Below, piece after piece: positions 19,085 to 28,408 of a stretch of DNA of 56,962 nucleotides. The stretch covers positions 1-56,962 of the forward strand of contig JAPORY010000066.1 in assembly GCA_026709985.1 (NCBI GenBank), in the 5' to 3' direction. The DNA is from Aestuariivita sp. (lineage in GTDB: Bacteria > Pseudomonadota > Alphaproteobacteria > Rhodobacterales > Rhodobacteraceae). Positions within the stretch are counted from its first letter, which is position 1. The number at the start of each line of letters is the position of its first letter. Made by a program: the position numbers and the translations under genes. The notes beneath the pieces are model-generated. The model did not search any database, was not told the DNA's origin, and saw only the letters and a program-made list of their open reading frames with translations.

Positions 19085-20026
19085 CTAGAAATGTTTTGCG
19101 TCCTCGTCTGATGCAGGTACTTCGTGAGGAAGCAGGCCAACTCCTGGCAGTTGTGCTGCGATCACTGGATTACAATCGACAATCTCGAAGGCACCGGGTG
19201 TCGAGAAAAGCTTTTGTAACAGCGCGTTCGTTAACCCATGGCTCGGCCGTTTCCCACGATAACAGGCTAGGACTGGCCCGCCCGCAAGCATTAAATCTCC
19301 GAACGCATCTAGCATTTTGTGCCGCACCGGCTCATCTTGATGGCGCAGCCCACCGGGACTAATTACTCCCTGACTGTCAAAAACAACAGCGTTCTCGCCG
19401 GAACTACCACCTTTTGCCATTCCACTCGCAAGCATGGGCGGTATGTCGGATTTCCGACAGAAGGTGCGACTGTCGCTCAACTCGCGTGCAAATGCTCCGT
19501 TGTTCATTGTGAGTTTTTTGGCCTGTTGGCCGATAGCACAGTTGGCAAAATCAATCTGAAATTCGATCCTCAAAGTGTCAGATGGCAGGAGTTCAGCCTC
19601 CGACCCATCTTTTTCTATCTTTATTTTCTTCAAGACTTTGATGGCGCGCACTGGCTTATCAAGCGTTTGAAGACCGCAACTCACGATTGCTCGAACAAAT
19701 GGCGCTGCTGAGCCGTCAAGGATCGGCACCTCTGGCGCGTCAATCTCAATTATTGCGTTCTGAACATTACAACCGGACAAGGCTGCTAGTACATGTTCGA
19801 CGGTTGAGACCTCAACGCCATCATCATTCATTAAGCTTGTACATAAATGAGTCGACCTGACGGCATTCCAGAGAGCCGGGATCAACGCTTTGCGCCGATC
19901 AACATCTGTGCGGAAAAACCATATGCCGTGGCCTGCCGGCGCTGGCTTTATGACCATCTTCACAGGATAGCCACGGTGAAGCCCTACACCTTGAAATTCA
20001 ATTTCTGATTTGACCGTATGTTGCAA
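19085..20026 (-). CDS. lpxC: UDP-3-O-acyl-N-acetylglucosamine deacetylase
   Basis: The zinc-dependent committed step of lipid A synthesis. 313 residues with all zinc ligands: His78 in EHVLAAL, His236 and Asp240 in HKMLDAFGD, and catalytic His263 in SHGLTN; DGSAAPF is at 104-110. The start is unusual: the reading frame opens with TTG at 20026 and no upstream ATG or GTG fits the family's N-terminus (QHTVKSEIEFQGVGLH). The usual neighbour ftsZ is displaced by a 3.2-kb insertion, so lpxC must rely on a promoter in 20027-20570. Confidence 0.96.
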   Translation of the reverse strand: MQHTVKSEIEFQGVGLHRGYPVKMVIKPAPAGHGIWFFRTDVDRRKALIPALWNAVRSTHLCTSLMNDDGVEVSTVEHVLAALSGCNVQNAIIEIDAPEVPILDGSAAPFVRAIVSCGLQTLDKPVRAIKVLKKIKIEKDGSEAELLPSDTLRIEFQIDFANCAIGQQAKKLTMNNGAFARELSDSRTFCRKSDIPPMLASGMAKGGSSGENAVVFDSQGVISPGGLRHQDEPVRHKMLDAFGDLMLAGGPVLACYRGKRPSHGLTNALLQKLFSTPGAFEIVDCNPVIAAQLPGVGLLPHEVPASDEDAKHF

Positions 20027-20570
20027 GATTCTATTGCGCTCACATGTACTGTCGAGGACGCGGTTTAATTTAAATTTCGGTTTTTCTGGCTTTATTTCGG
20101 TTGCTTTAACGATACAAACAATGCTTACCCTGCCGCCCGGCTGGGGAGTTTTCCAGGTTAGACCTTAACGGGTCCTTGAACTTGCCACTTGTTGTCAAAC
20201 CCTAACTAAGTGCGCAATTCGCGATGATAAATTCAAACTTTGCTACTACTTGAAATTTTTGTGAGTTTACTAATTGATCGATAATAGTCGGATGCAAACC
20301 TGTATCATAAAAGCACCGATTTAATGTTTAGTTTTTTGATTCGTCGATAAATCTGTTTCTTTCATATCATAGTTAGCGCTGTTAATTTTTGAATTGTTGC
20401 TCATTTGTCTCGTGCTTTGCGGTTTTCGTATGAGAGATTGTTTTTTGCGCTCGCGCGGGAGTTCGTGCGAAATGTGATTGCAATCTCTGTATTCGGAGGC
20501 AGAATTCTTAGACAAAAACCGTCTTGCACATCCGACTGCGCTGACCATTGCTTGTTAATTTAAACGATTT
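20027..20570. other. AT-rich upstream region of lpxC
   Basis: About 540 AT-rich bases, native in composition, that probably hold the lpxC promoter now that ftsZ is separated. A minus-strand reading frame of 75 codons (20321-20548) has low protein character and is not called. Base composition changes sharply to GC-rich near 20570, which marks the edge of the foreign island. Confidence 0.4.
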
Positions 20571-20579
20571 GCTGCACGC

Positions 20580-21765
20580 GTTAACATTGGGGGCGGTGTT
20601 GTGCCCCTGGATGCGCTCCATACCACGCGCAAGACGGGCGGCCTTGATAACGCAGACGGCGGACTATGTTTTCACCGTGGTACTTGATTACCTCCGCCCA
20701 TGGCGTGTTCTGTGGCTTGTTGTTTGCTAGTCCAGCCCTGATCCTGAAGCCACGGGATCGTTGGATTGGATGGAATGCCGCGCAATGTCGTCTCCAGCTG
20801 TCGTGCTTCGTCGGGCTGTCACGGTTTCTCATTCGCCCACAAGTCGCCTGTCAACAACTGGCTTCAAAGGCCATTGGGCACTGTCTGCGGCGGTTACCAA
20901 CCGATTTTTCGCCCGATATAATATCGTCCCCCTGCTCCGCAAGACGTTCTCGGGCACCGCCTATTTTGGTACCAGTCTCGCCGCGAGCGGCTGACCTATA
21001 TGGGCAAGACGGCGGGGAGAAGCCGCTATTCGGTACCGGGGTAAACGATCGAGCGCAAAGGTATCTTGCTCCGGCCATTGTGCCCAGCTTGGTGCCGGTA
21101 ATTGGGGATACTGATGTCTGACTTTGTGCTACCACCGCGACCGAAACGGATACTCGCGCCGAGCGAAGGATTGGCAATGACGGTGTGGGCGTAGAACGAA
21201 TTTGGTGCGGTGCCGTTGAATAAGGCTCTGGTCAAACGACTCATCAAGTCGGCAAAGATTCAAGCCAAGGCGCTGGCGAAAGCCTTCTTCTCGGCGGCTA
21301 ACGGCGATGTGGCCGCGGTGCAGGGCTATTATCGCATGATTGAACGACCGGACACCAAGATTTTCGCGCCCGAAGTCATTCTGACGGCGCATCGCGAGCG
21401 CAGCCTTTGTCGGATTCGTAGCGCCAAGACAGCGTCGCTGATTCAGGACGGTTCGGACCTAAGCTTTGCGACCCATGGGGCCAGTGAGGGTCTCGGCGTG
21501 ATCTCTCGCCCGAAAGGCTCTAAAGGCACACTTGGCATCCACATGCATAGAACCTCCGCGGTGAACGAGGCGGGGTACCGTTAGGAGTTCTGCGGCTTGA
21601 ATTTGACTGCCCGAGCGGCTAGGTGGAGAAGGATAAGACCCCTGCCGACCGTAAATCCGCCGCTGGCGGCGCAGCTGGCGAGACCGTTCCAAACTGGCTG
21701 CAAATGCTACCGGTACGCGGTTTATCTCGGTCATGAACCGCGACGGCATGATAACATTTTGATAA
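20580..21765 (+). pseudogene. Decayed DUF4338 + Tn5-type (IS4 family) transposase
   Basis: Pieces of one transposase-like protein appear in order but in shifting frames. At 20753-20905 the sequence reads RDRWIGWNAAQ, SRFLIRPQV and LASKAIGHCLRRLP, typical of the DUF4338 (DruA-like) domain; at 20905-20991 the frame changes and ARYNIVPLLRKTF-SGTAY continues it; YMGKTAGRSRYS follows near 20998. From 21177 comes the N-terminal DNA-binding part of a Tn5/IS4 transposase (EFGAVPLNKALVKRLIKSA, GDVAAVQGYYRMIE), then QDGSDLSFATHG and the start of the DDE region (FISVMNRD near 21730). An in-frame TAG at 21192 probably replaced GAG, and at least three frameshifts are present. The C-terminal catalytic half is missing. 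Terminal inverted repeats were not found. Confidence 0.8.
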
Positions 21766-21786
21766 CCGATGCTGGGAGGCAAATTC

Positions 21787-22047
21787 TTGGTAACGATCAA
21801 CGTGCGGCGGCTTGAAGACGATGTGGTGGACCGCCTCAAGGCGCGCGCCTCGCGCAATAAGCGCTCCCTTGAGGGCGAGGCACGCCACATTCTGCAATGC
21901 GCCGCCGATAACGACATGGCGGCGAAGCGCGCGGCGTTCGCGGAAACCATCAAGCAGCGACGCCCTCTGACCGAAGGGCGCAAGCACGCCCCGGCGGAAG
22001 TGCTGATCCGCGATGATCGCGACCGCGGCCATCGCGACGACTTCTGA
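21787..22047 (+). CDS. FitA-like ribbon-helix-helix antitoxin
   Basis: 86 residues with an N-terminal ribbon-helix-helix: VTINVRRLEDDVVDRLKARA is the DNA-binding strand and first helix, and RSLEGEARHIL the second helix, as in FitA/VapB antitoxins of PIN toxins. The start is the TTG at 21787, because a perfect GGGAGG ribosome-binding site (21774-21779) sits seven bases before it; the upstream ATG at 21769 lies ahead of that site. The stop codon overlaps the toxin ATG (TGATG). The gene appears intact while its partner toxin is broken. GC-rich, unlike the flanking native DNA. Confidence 0.85.
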   Translation: MVTINVRRLEDDVVDRLKARASRNKRSLEGEARHILQCAADNDMAAKRAAFAETIKQRRPLTEGRKHAPAEVLIRDDRDRGHRDDF

Positions 22048-22476
22048 TGCGCTTCGTGGTTGATGCGAGCGTGGCGGTCAAGTGGCTGATCGCCGAAGAT
22101 GGTGCGGATATCGCGGATAGAACTACCGATCGGTGGTCACGACCTGCACGCAACACGCCTGATGGCTTCTGAGGTCGCCAATGCGCTGTGGCGCAAGGGG
22201 CGGACGGGCGAGATAGAGCGCCGTGCCGCCGGCATCCTGCTGGGGGATGTGCAGGACATGCCAGTGCGCTGGGGCACCGACGAAATCCTTTCCGTCAATG
22301 CGGCTCGTCTGGCGCTGTCTCTCGACCATCCGATTTACGACTGCGTGTATCTCGCGTTAGCGCACCGCATCGGCGCGAAGGTGGTGACGGCGGACCGCCG
22401 ATTCGCAAATGTCGTGGCACCGACCGAGCATGTCGAATCGGTCATGATTCTGGCCGATTATACGGAAACGCGATGA
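22047..22476 (+). pseudogene. Frameshifted VapC-type PIN-domain toxin
   Basis: Partner of the FitA-like antitoxin. It begins at ATG 22047 with RFVVDASVAVKWLIAEDG, containing the first acidic residue, but this frame stops after about 43 codons. The rest of the PIN domain continues one frame over: MASEVANALWRKG with the conserved Glu, YDCVYLALAHRIG and VVTADRRF with the later Asp residues, ending at 22476. The shift lies between about 22115 and 22135 and equals one extra base or two missing ones. All four acidic catalytic positions are otherwise preserved, so the inactivation looks recent. A sequencing error is the alternative. Confidence 0.85.
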
Positions 22477-23208
22477 TCGCGAAATTTTTTTTCGCACGCG
22501 TGTCATGCTATGTCCGGCCATGCTGGGGCGAGCGGCGTGTTCGAGGTAGATAATGCGGTTGGGACGGACACGTCCGGCGTTTTCCGTACCCGACGCGCCG
22601 GCGGCGGCTGAATGCCGCATCGGAAGGTTTGTTCGTGGGGCCGCCCCAAGGGGATAATCGCCCGGAATCTTGCCCCATCCGTCGCGCAACGGGAGGGTGC
22701 GGTCTCCGGCGGCGGCCGATTACCTCTCCCAATCGAAGCTTCGGGTCTGTGTTGAAAGAAACCCGCCCGATGGACGGATTTTATTTCTTCAAGTGGTGAC
22801 CCCGATTGACTCACTCCCAATGGTCAATCGGGGTTTGCAGGTCGGGTCCTCCGTACAGGAAGGCTATCCGGAATTTTATCCCTGACAGATTTTTGAAATG
22901 TTTGGAAAATGGGTTTTTTACACTATCCAAGACGCTCAACATTTTACAACGGTATCAAGCGTTGGGTTCTAGTATCCTAATTGTACTTTCTGCAGGCTCT
23001 CCCGCCATATACCCGCCGATGCGCGATCTTTGCCAACGCTTGCCGCCAAGACAATGTGGCCGTCGCACCTCGGCGACAAAATCCGCATCAAAAGAAATCC
23101 TTCATTGGCGAGCCACTGGATAGACTACCCAATCTTCTGCTGCATGATGCGGTTCGGCGACGTCAGATGCCTTAGCGAATATTTTGAACATTGAATTCGA
23201 AACTCGAA
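22477..23208. other. Remainder of GC-rich island, no gene recognised
   Basis: GC-rich, transfer-like composition continues to about 22860, then returns to native AT-richer sequence before the ftsZ stop codon. No ORF here reads as a known protein. The 11-bp hairpin at 22800-22833 is the only clear structure. Confidence 0.4.
22800..22833. repeat. 11-bp perfect inverted repeat
   Basis: CCCCGATTGAC (22800-22810) and GTCAATCGGGG (22823-22833) pair perfectly around a 12-base loop. It lies near the right edge of the foreign island. No T run follows, so it is not a typical terminator; it may be a remnant of a mobile-element end. Confidence 0.5.
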
Positions 23209-24789
23209 CTAATTCGCCTGTCGCCGCAAAAAGGCTGGTATCTCTACCCGATTCTGATCCGTGTCAACAACGGTTGTGGTATCGCTTGGAACCGTTCCAG
23301 AACCCGTCTGTTCAACAGTGTGATCACTCTCGGGCGTATCCGAAGCATGACCCGTCATCTTGCTAATCAATGAAGTTATCCGAAATCCCCGCTTTCGCTC
23401 CTTGGGCGCCAATACGGGCGCTGGTGAAATCGGGGTCGGTTCCTCAACACCCCGGTTCTGAGCTGCAAGATGTAATCGACTAAGTTGCTCCTCAGATAAC
23501 GCGCCGCCAATCGGCGGTGATGGTGCCACCGCAAAGCTCGGCTCACGATCGGGTAACGGCTCTAGGCTCGGCTCTTGACCAAAACGAGAAGGCCCTGCCA
23601 CTTGCTGGTCATCGCTCAAGTCGTCACCAAACGGCGCCGGAAAATGTCCCCGTCCGTTGTCACCCTCCGCCTCTCCTTGTTCATATTCCGAATCTGGGGT
23701 CGGGACAGCTTCAAGCCCCGTTGCCCCATAAGTACCTTCAGCATCAGTCGAAGTGCTATCGTCCGCAACTAGAGGCTCCTCCTCTTCAAATCCCCTGTGC
23801 CGTTGTGGTAACTCAGCCATGTCCGCAGCATCAATCCCGGTTGCCACAACACTCACACGAATACGCCCCTCAATGGAAACATCAAGCGTCGAGCCCACGA
23901 TAATGTTGGCATTCTTATCAACTTCTTTGCGAATGCGATTCGCCGCCTCATCTAGCTCAAATAACGTCATGTCATGAGAGCCTGTAACGTTGATCAATAC
24001 CCCATTCGCGCCCTGTAATGAAATTTCATCCAATAAGGGGTTCGCAATAGCCCTCTCAGCAGCATTGACCGCCCGATCCTCCCCTTCAGCCTCTCCCGTG
24101 CCCATCATCGCTTTGCCCATCTCGTCCATTACCGCCCGCACATCGGCAAAGTCGAGATTAATTAAGCCCGGGCGAACCATGAGATCGGTGACCCCCTTTA
24201 CACCCTGATACAACACATCGTCCGCCATTGAGAACGCTTCGGTAAAGGCAGTCTTTTCATTAGCAATCCGAAATAAATTCTGATTCGGAATAATAATCAG
24301 TGTATCGACATGCTGCTGCAGGGCCATCACGCCCTCCTCAGCCTGCCGCATCCGCTTGAATCCCTCAAATTCAAAGGGTTTTGTTACCACTCCAACGGTC
24401 AAAATACCAAGCTTGCGTGCCGCCTGCGCAATGATCGGACTAGCACCGCTACCAGTGCCGCCCCCCATGCCCGCAGCAATAAAGCACATATGGCTGCCAA
24501 CCAAATGCTCAACGATCTCGTCAAGGCTCTCTTCGGCAGCACTAGCACCGACGGAAGCAATTGCCCCAGCGCCTAAGCCCTCGGTTACCGAGATACCTAA
24601 CTGTATCTTGGATTTGGCCAAAGACTGCTGAAGTGCTTGAGCGTCGGTATTGGCCGAAACAAATTCAACCCCCTCAAGCGACTTCTCAATCATATTGTTA
24701 ACGGCATTTCCCCCGGCCCCACCAACGCCAAACACCGTAAGTTTCGGCTTGAGTCCATCCTGCTCCGGGACTGAAAGTGTCAATGTCAT
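23209..24789 (-). CDS. ftsZ: Cell division protein FtsZ
   Basis: The tubulin-like GTPase that forms the division ring. The GTPase domain is standard: [13 protein letters not shown] at 21-33, the tubulin signature GGGTGSG at 109-115, [11 protein letters not shown] for the T7 catalytic loop. At 526 residues it is longer than E. coli FtsZ because of a roughly 190-residue acidic, proline-rich linker, common in Alphaproteobacteria. The last residues [11 protein letters not shown] are the conserved peptide that binds FtsA and other partners. ATG start. It is last in the dcw series; lpxC, which normally follows, is 3.2 kb away. Confidence 0.98.
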   Translation of the reverse strand: MTLTLSVPEQDGLKPKLTVFGVGGAGGNAVNNMIEKSLEGVEFVSANTDAQALQQSLAKSKIQLGISVTEGLGAGAIASVGASAAEESLDEIVEHLVGSHMCFIAAGMGGGTGSGASPIIAQAARKLGILTVGVVTKPFEFEGFKRMRQAEEGVMALQQHVDTLIIIPNQNLFRIANEKTAFTEAFSMADDVLYQGVKGVTDLMVRPGLINLDFADVRAVMDEMGKAMMGTGEAEGEDRAVNAAERAIANPLLDEISLQGANGVLINVTGSHDMTLFELDEAANRIRKEVDKNANIIVGSTLDVSIEGRIRVSVVATGIDAADMAELPQRHRGFEEEEPLVADDSTSTDAEGTYGATGLEAVPTPDSEYEQGEAEGDNGRGHFPAPFGDDLSDDQQVAGPSRFGQEPSLEPLPDREPSFAVAPSPPIGGALSEEQLSRLHLAAQNRGVEEPTPISPAPVLAPKERKRGFRITSLISKMTGHASDTPESDHTVEQTGSGTVPSDTTTVVDTDQNRVEIPAFLRRQAN

Positions 24790-25187
24790 GTCACAGTTCC
24801 GTTCTCTTTCGTACGAAAAAATTCACTCCAAGCATCGTCCACATACCACAAGCATCGCAGTTCGTCACAAAAAAACATCGATTCTTCGAAATATGCTACA
24901 TTAATGCGTCTTTTTTACCCAATTTAGCTGCAATTATCCTATTTTGACCTTTTTTGCTACCTCATCCCTAAGGATGCGGCGTCACAAATCGCAGATTAAC
25001 TCCGATTAAGGTGCATTGCGCGATGAAACATTCCCCCTTCTCCACCGTAAATCTAGGCATGATCGCAAGCGATTAGAGGTGGATATGTCTTTACTGTTTG
25101 CTGAATCTCCCTTATCGTCGCTCCTCTAATTTCGTTATTGCCTGCATTTCTTCTCTACCCATCAAGAGGCGTTACCCAGTGACCATC
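24790..25187. other. ftsA-ftsZ intergenic region, likely ftsZ promoter
   Basis: 398 bases, much longer than other gaps in the cluster, so ftsZ probably has its own promoter here. Two TTAA half-sites (24996-24999 and 25006-25009) resemble a CtrA box, but their spacing is six instead of seven. A GANTC (CcrM-type) site lies near 24871. No gene is seen. Confidence 0.4.
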
Positions 25188-26522
25188 CTACCAGTTGTCG
25201 CGAAACCACTTGACCATGCGTGTAACACTAAGCGGCGAATTCCGATCCGACGGCATCCCAAAGTCCCACCATTCGTCTTGCGGACAGGCGGCAAATAAAC
25301 TGAGGCCAATGACAGCCGAAAACCCAGGCCCCGTAGCCGATTGCGGTAGTCCCGCAATCCTCATTGGTCGCCCCAACCGCACTTGATAACCCAAAATTCG
25401 ACTTGCAACTAAATCAAGCCCTGGAACTTGGCTACCAGCCCCCGTCAATACAATTTGTTGGCTCGGTAGATGATCAAATCCGGCTCCGTCCAGCCGCGCC
25501 TTAACCTCTTCGAAAATCTCCTCCACCCTCGGGCGCATTATTCCGAATAATTCTGATCGTGACACCGAGCGTCGATAATTGTTCCAATCCCCCGGCTCAG
25601 CACCGATATCAATGATCTCCCGATCATCAATACCCGTCAAATGTACGCCGCCATGAAGGGCCTTGATACGCTCCGCCTGGGCAAGCCCGATATTCAATCC
25701 GAGCGAGATATCGTTCGTGAGGCTATTTCCGCCAATCGGTACACAATCAGCAAAAATCATATGCTTCCTCATAAACACCGATAGCGCCGTCGTACCACCA
25801 CCCATGTCGATACAGGCAGCTCCAAGCTCCTGCTCATCTTCTACTAGCGCCGCAATCCCAGACATGTAGGCCGATGACGCAAGTCCTGCCACTTCCAAAT
25901 CACAGCGCTTGATGCAATTCAGTAGCGTCTGAACAAGGGTGCCGTCGACGGTTAACATGTGCATGTCAACGGACAGCGTGTGCCCGACCTGACCACGCGG
26001 GTCAGTCAAACCTGAACGATGATCAAGAGAAAAATTGACCGGTTGCGCGTGCAAAACGTCATAACCGTCATCATCGTCGGGCATGTCACAGGTCGCAAGG
26101 ACCCGTCCAATCTCTTGTTCCGATACAACGGTATCCTCAATCTTGATTTGAGCTCCAAGCCCGTGCGATTTTTGACTCGCTCCCGAAAAACAAATGATCA
26201 CATGATCAACCCGCGTTCTCGCCATCCGCTGAGCTGCTTGAAGAGCGTTGCGAATGGCACTCTCGGCATCGCGCATTGAGCGAATTTCGCCCATGTCAAT
26301 GCCGCGCGATTGTGTGGTTGACGCGCCAATGATACCAAAATCCGATTGAAAGGCCAATGAACGAAGCTCAGGGTCTTCGTTCTGGCGCTTGGCACCCCGA
26401 AATTCTATAATTAAGCACGCAATCTTAGTCGTACCAACATCAAGAACCGCCACTGTGCCTCTCTGCAAGGCTTGGTTGCGAATTTCCCGCATAGCACGCT
26501 GAGACTCATACAAAACCCGCAT
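25188..26522 (-). CDS. ftsA: Cell division protein FtsA
   Basis: An actin-like ATPase that tethers FtsZ to the inner membrane. From the ATG at 26522 it has 444 residues (a TTG two codons earlier is possible). Actin-family elements are VAVLDVGTTKIACLI (phosphate 1), ACIDMGGGTTALSVF (phosphate 2) and IVLTGAGSQVPGL (adenosine). The SHMA/1C domain lies between, and the C-terminal amphipathic helix MVKWFRDNW is the membrane anchor. It starts two bases after the ftsQ stop codon. Confidence 0.97.
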   Translation of the reverse strand: MRVLYESQRAMREIRNQALQRGTVAVLDVGTTKIACLIIEFRGAKRQNEDPELRSLAFQSDFGIIGASTTQSRGIDMGEIRSMRDAESAIRNALQAAQRMARTRVDHVIICFSGASQKSHGLGAQIKIEDTVVSEQEIGRVLATCDMPDDDDGYDVLHAQPVNFSLDHRSGLTDPRGQVGHTLSVDMHMLTVDGTLVQTLLNCIKRCDLEVAGLASSAYMSGIAALVEDEQELGAACIDMGGGTTALSVFMRKHMIFADCVPIGGNSLTNDISLGLNIGLAQAERIKALHGGVHLTGIDDREIIDIGAEPGDWNNYRRSVSRSELFGIMRPRVEEIFEEVKARLDGAGFDHLPSQQIVLTGAGSQVPGLDLVASRILGYQVRLGRPMRIAGLPQSATGPGFSAVIGLSLFAACPQDEWWDFGMPSDRNSPLSVTRMVKWFRDNW

Positions 26523-26524
26523 AA

Positions 26525-27403
26525 TCAATTGCTTCTTTGAAGTTGCGAGCGATTATGTTCTTGAATTTGCCACCATGCTCGAACCGCTTGATCAGACATC
26601 CGAATCGTTGGTCGATTAGATAATCGCATGTCGACAAGCTGTAGGTCGCGCTCCATCATATCGTCAGCGTCACTCAGAGCGATCACCCGCTCTAAGGCCG
26701 GTATTGGTTCGTCAGCCGGAAGCATAATGCGTTGGCCCCGATTAAGAAACACATCCCAGCGTCGCTCTCCAACCCGAACCAAACCCCGCAGCCGCTCACG
26801 GAAAGGTTCCGCAGCAGAAATTAACTCCAATGCCTCTCTCACATGTGCATTCGCGCCGAAACCCGCGATAATTGCTAAGTCAGGCCTCTCGTGACGAAAT
26901 TGCAGCGACCCTGTAATCTCACCCTCGTCATCCAGCAATCGTAACCCCTCAGCGGTTCGCCAAATCACGACCGCAACCCGTTCCGTAACATCAACCTGCA
27001 AAATACCACGATGACGGATACGAACTCGCGCTTCCTTCACAACGCTCAGGGCACTAATCTGCTCTCGAATGCTGTCTAAATCTAAATCAAACGAGCTAAT
27101 CGGAAATTCAAGCGGAAGCATCTCATGGATTTCGCGAGAGACCTCAGGACTAGCACCGTCGACGGAGATTAATTGCACCATGAACTCGGGACTTTGCTCA
27201 ATCGCGCTTCTCAAGTCGACGACGAGTTGATGAACCGACTCGAGACGAGTCTCATCTGAAAGAAATACCCAAGCGCCTGCTCCTGCAGATACCAAAAACA
27301 GGGCTATGATGAGAATCCGTCTGCGCAGCGGCGTCAGTAGCCAGCGCTGAAGTCGGTACTTGAGCCGCGATCGGCCTGGGTCACTGAGGAAAAACGAATT
27401 CAT
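26525..27403 (-). CDS. ftsQ: Cell division protein FtsQ
   Basis: Bitopic membrane protein of the FtsQBL subcomplex. From the ATG at 27403 (292 residues) it has a basic cytoplasmic N-terminus, one membrane helix (about 30-48), then a periplasmic POTRA domain (SFDLDLDSIREQISALSVVKEARVRI) and the beta domain. The 27403 ATG overlaps the ddl stop as ATGA; upstream starts at 27412 and 27439 are possible but would extend into ddl. Confidence 0.93.
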   Translation of the reverse strand: MNSFFLSDPGRSRLKYRLQRWLLTPLRRRILIIALFLVSAGAGAWVFLSDETRLESVHQLVVDLRSAIEQSPEFMVQLISVDGASPEVSREIHEMLPLEFPISSFDLDLDSIREQISALSVVKEARVRIRHRGILQVDVTERVAVVIWRTAEGLRLLDDEGEITGSLQFRHERPDLAIIAGFGANAHVREALELISAAEPFRERLRGLVRVGERRWDVFLNRGQRIMLPADEPIPALERVIALSDADDMMERDLQLVDMRLSNRPTIRMSDQAVRAWWQIQEHNRSQLQRSN

Positions 27404-28320
27404 CGGGCGCATGACGCATCCTCGACCAAGAGTCGACACAGTTTATCAAAACTCAGTCCTGTAAATTCTGCTTGCTCAGGGGTGAGAGAAAATGGCGTCA
27501 ATCCAGGCTGCGTGTTGGTCTCCAATAAAACTAAACCATCTTTGCCCTGCGCCTCATTCCAGCGAAAATCTGTGCGAGAAACACCCCGGCAAAGAAGTGC
27601 CGCATGCGCACGATATGCATAGTCAAGACATGTATCGTATACATCTGTTGGAATCGCCGCGGGTAAAATGTGGTGCGAACCGCCCGGCGTATACTTCGCC
27701 TCAAAGTCATACCAACCTTCCGTCACGATCTCCGTCACTGCTAAGGCCTGATCTACCAACACCGTCGTCGTCAGTTCACGGCCTGGAATATAGTCTTCTA
27801 CCATCACCATCGCCGGCATATCCTCACTCAGCGAGGGCGGCAGTTCGTTTGAGTCAAGCACGATGTGGATATCTAAGCTTGACCCGCTATCGATCGGTTT
27901 GACGACATAGGGCGGCACCATTACGTGACGCGTCGAGACCTCGTGTCGGGAATGAATTTGGCTAGCAGCCGCCGGTAATCCCGCCGACCGATAAGCCACT
28001 TTCGCGCGTTCTTTGTCCATCGCGAGAGCGGAGGACAGTACCCCCGAATGCGTGTAGGGAATCTCAAGGAACTCAAGCAAGCCCTGAATGCAGCCGTCTT
28101 CACCCCACCGGCCGTGTAGTGCGTTGAAAGCGACACAATCGCCTTCCGCTTTTAGACGCTCAGAGAGATCGTAGCTTACGTCAATCTCGACGACATTAAA
28201 GCCCTCTTGACGCAACGCCATGCTACAGCGCTGCCCACTCATCAAAGAAATGTCGCGTTCTGGTGAGCGACCACCCATCAGCAACACGACTTTCGAATCA
28301 GAATCAGCTTGTTGGCGCAC
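27400..28320 (-). CDS. ddl: D-alanine--D-alanine ligase
   Basis: An ATP-grasp enzyme making the D-Ala-D-Ala dipeptide for MurF. 306 residues. Visible landmarks: LMGGRSPERDISLMSG near the N-terminus, AFNALHGRWGEDGCIQGLLEFL, PYTHSGVLSSALAMDK, the VVKPIDSGSS nucleotide loop and the C-terminal LLETNTQPGLTP with metal-binding Glu and Asn. GTG start. Its stop codon overlaps ftsQ; the gap to murB is 88 bases. Confidence 0.97.
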   Translation of the reverse strand: MRQQADSDSKVVLLMGGRSPERDISLMSGQRCSMALRQEGFNVVEIDVSYDLSERLKAEGDCVAFNALHGRWGEDGCIQGLLEFLEIPYTHSGVLSSALAMDKERAKVAYRSAGLPAAASQIHSRHEVSTRHVMVPPYVVKPIDSGSSLDIHIVLDSNELPPSLSEDMPAMVMVEDYIPGRELTTTVLVDQALAVTEIVTEGWYDFEAKYTPGGSHHILPAAIPTDVYDTCLDYAYRAHAALLCRGVSRTDFRWNEAQGKDGLVLLETNTQPGLTPFSLTPEQAEFTGLSFDKLCRLLVEDASCAR

Positions 28321-28408
28321 GTCCTGCCTCAGTTGCTCGAAACCTTACGCAAGGTTCTAATCACCAGAGGGTCTTGTCGCCCTTGTTTCTGGTGCTTCCT
28401 CACTGATT

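Noticed and set aside
20321-20548. 75-codon minus-strand ORF upstream of lpxC
   Set aside because: Low-complexity, AT-driven composition, no start signal, located in the expected promoter region.
22740-22800. CRISPR-like GTTGAAAGAAACCCG segment
   Set aside because: It occurs once; no repeat-spacer periodicity is present here or elsewhere in the window.
22503-22820. 105-codon minus-strand ORF in the GC-rich island
   Set aside because: Arg/Pro/Ala-rich translation typical of a chance frame in GC-rich DNA.
24996-25009. CtrA-like box TTAA-N6-TTAA upstream of ftsZ
   Set aside because: The canonical spacing is seven; with six it is more likely chance in AT-rich DNA.
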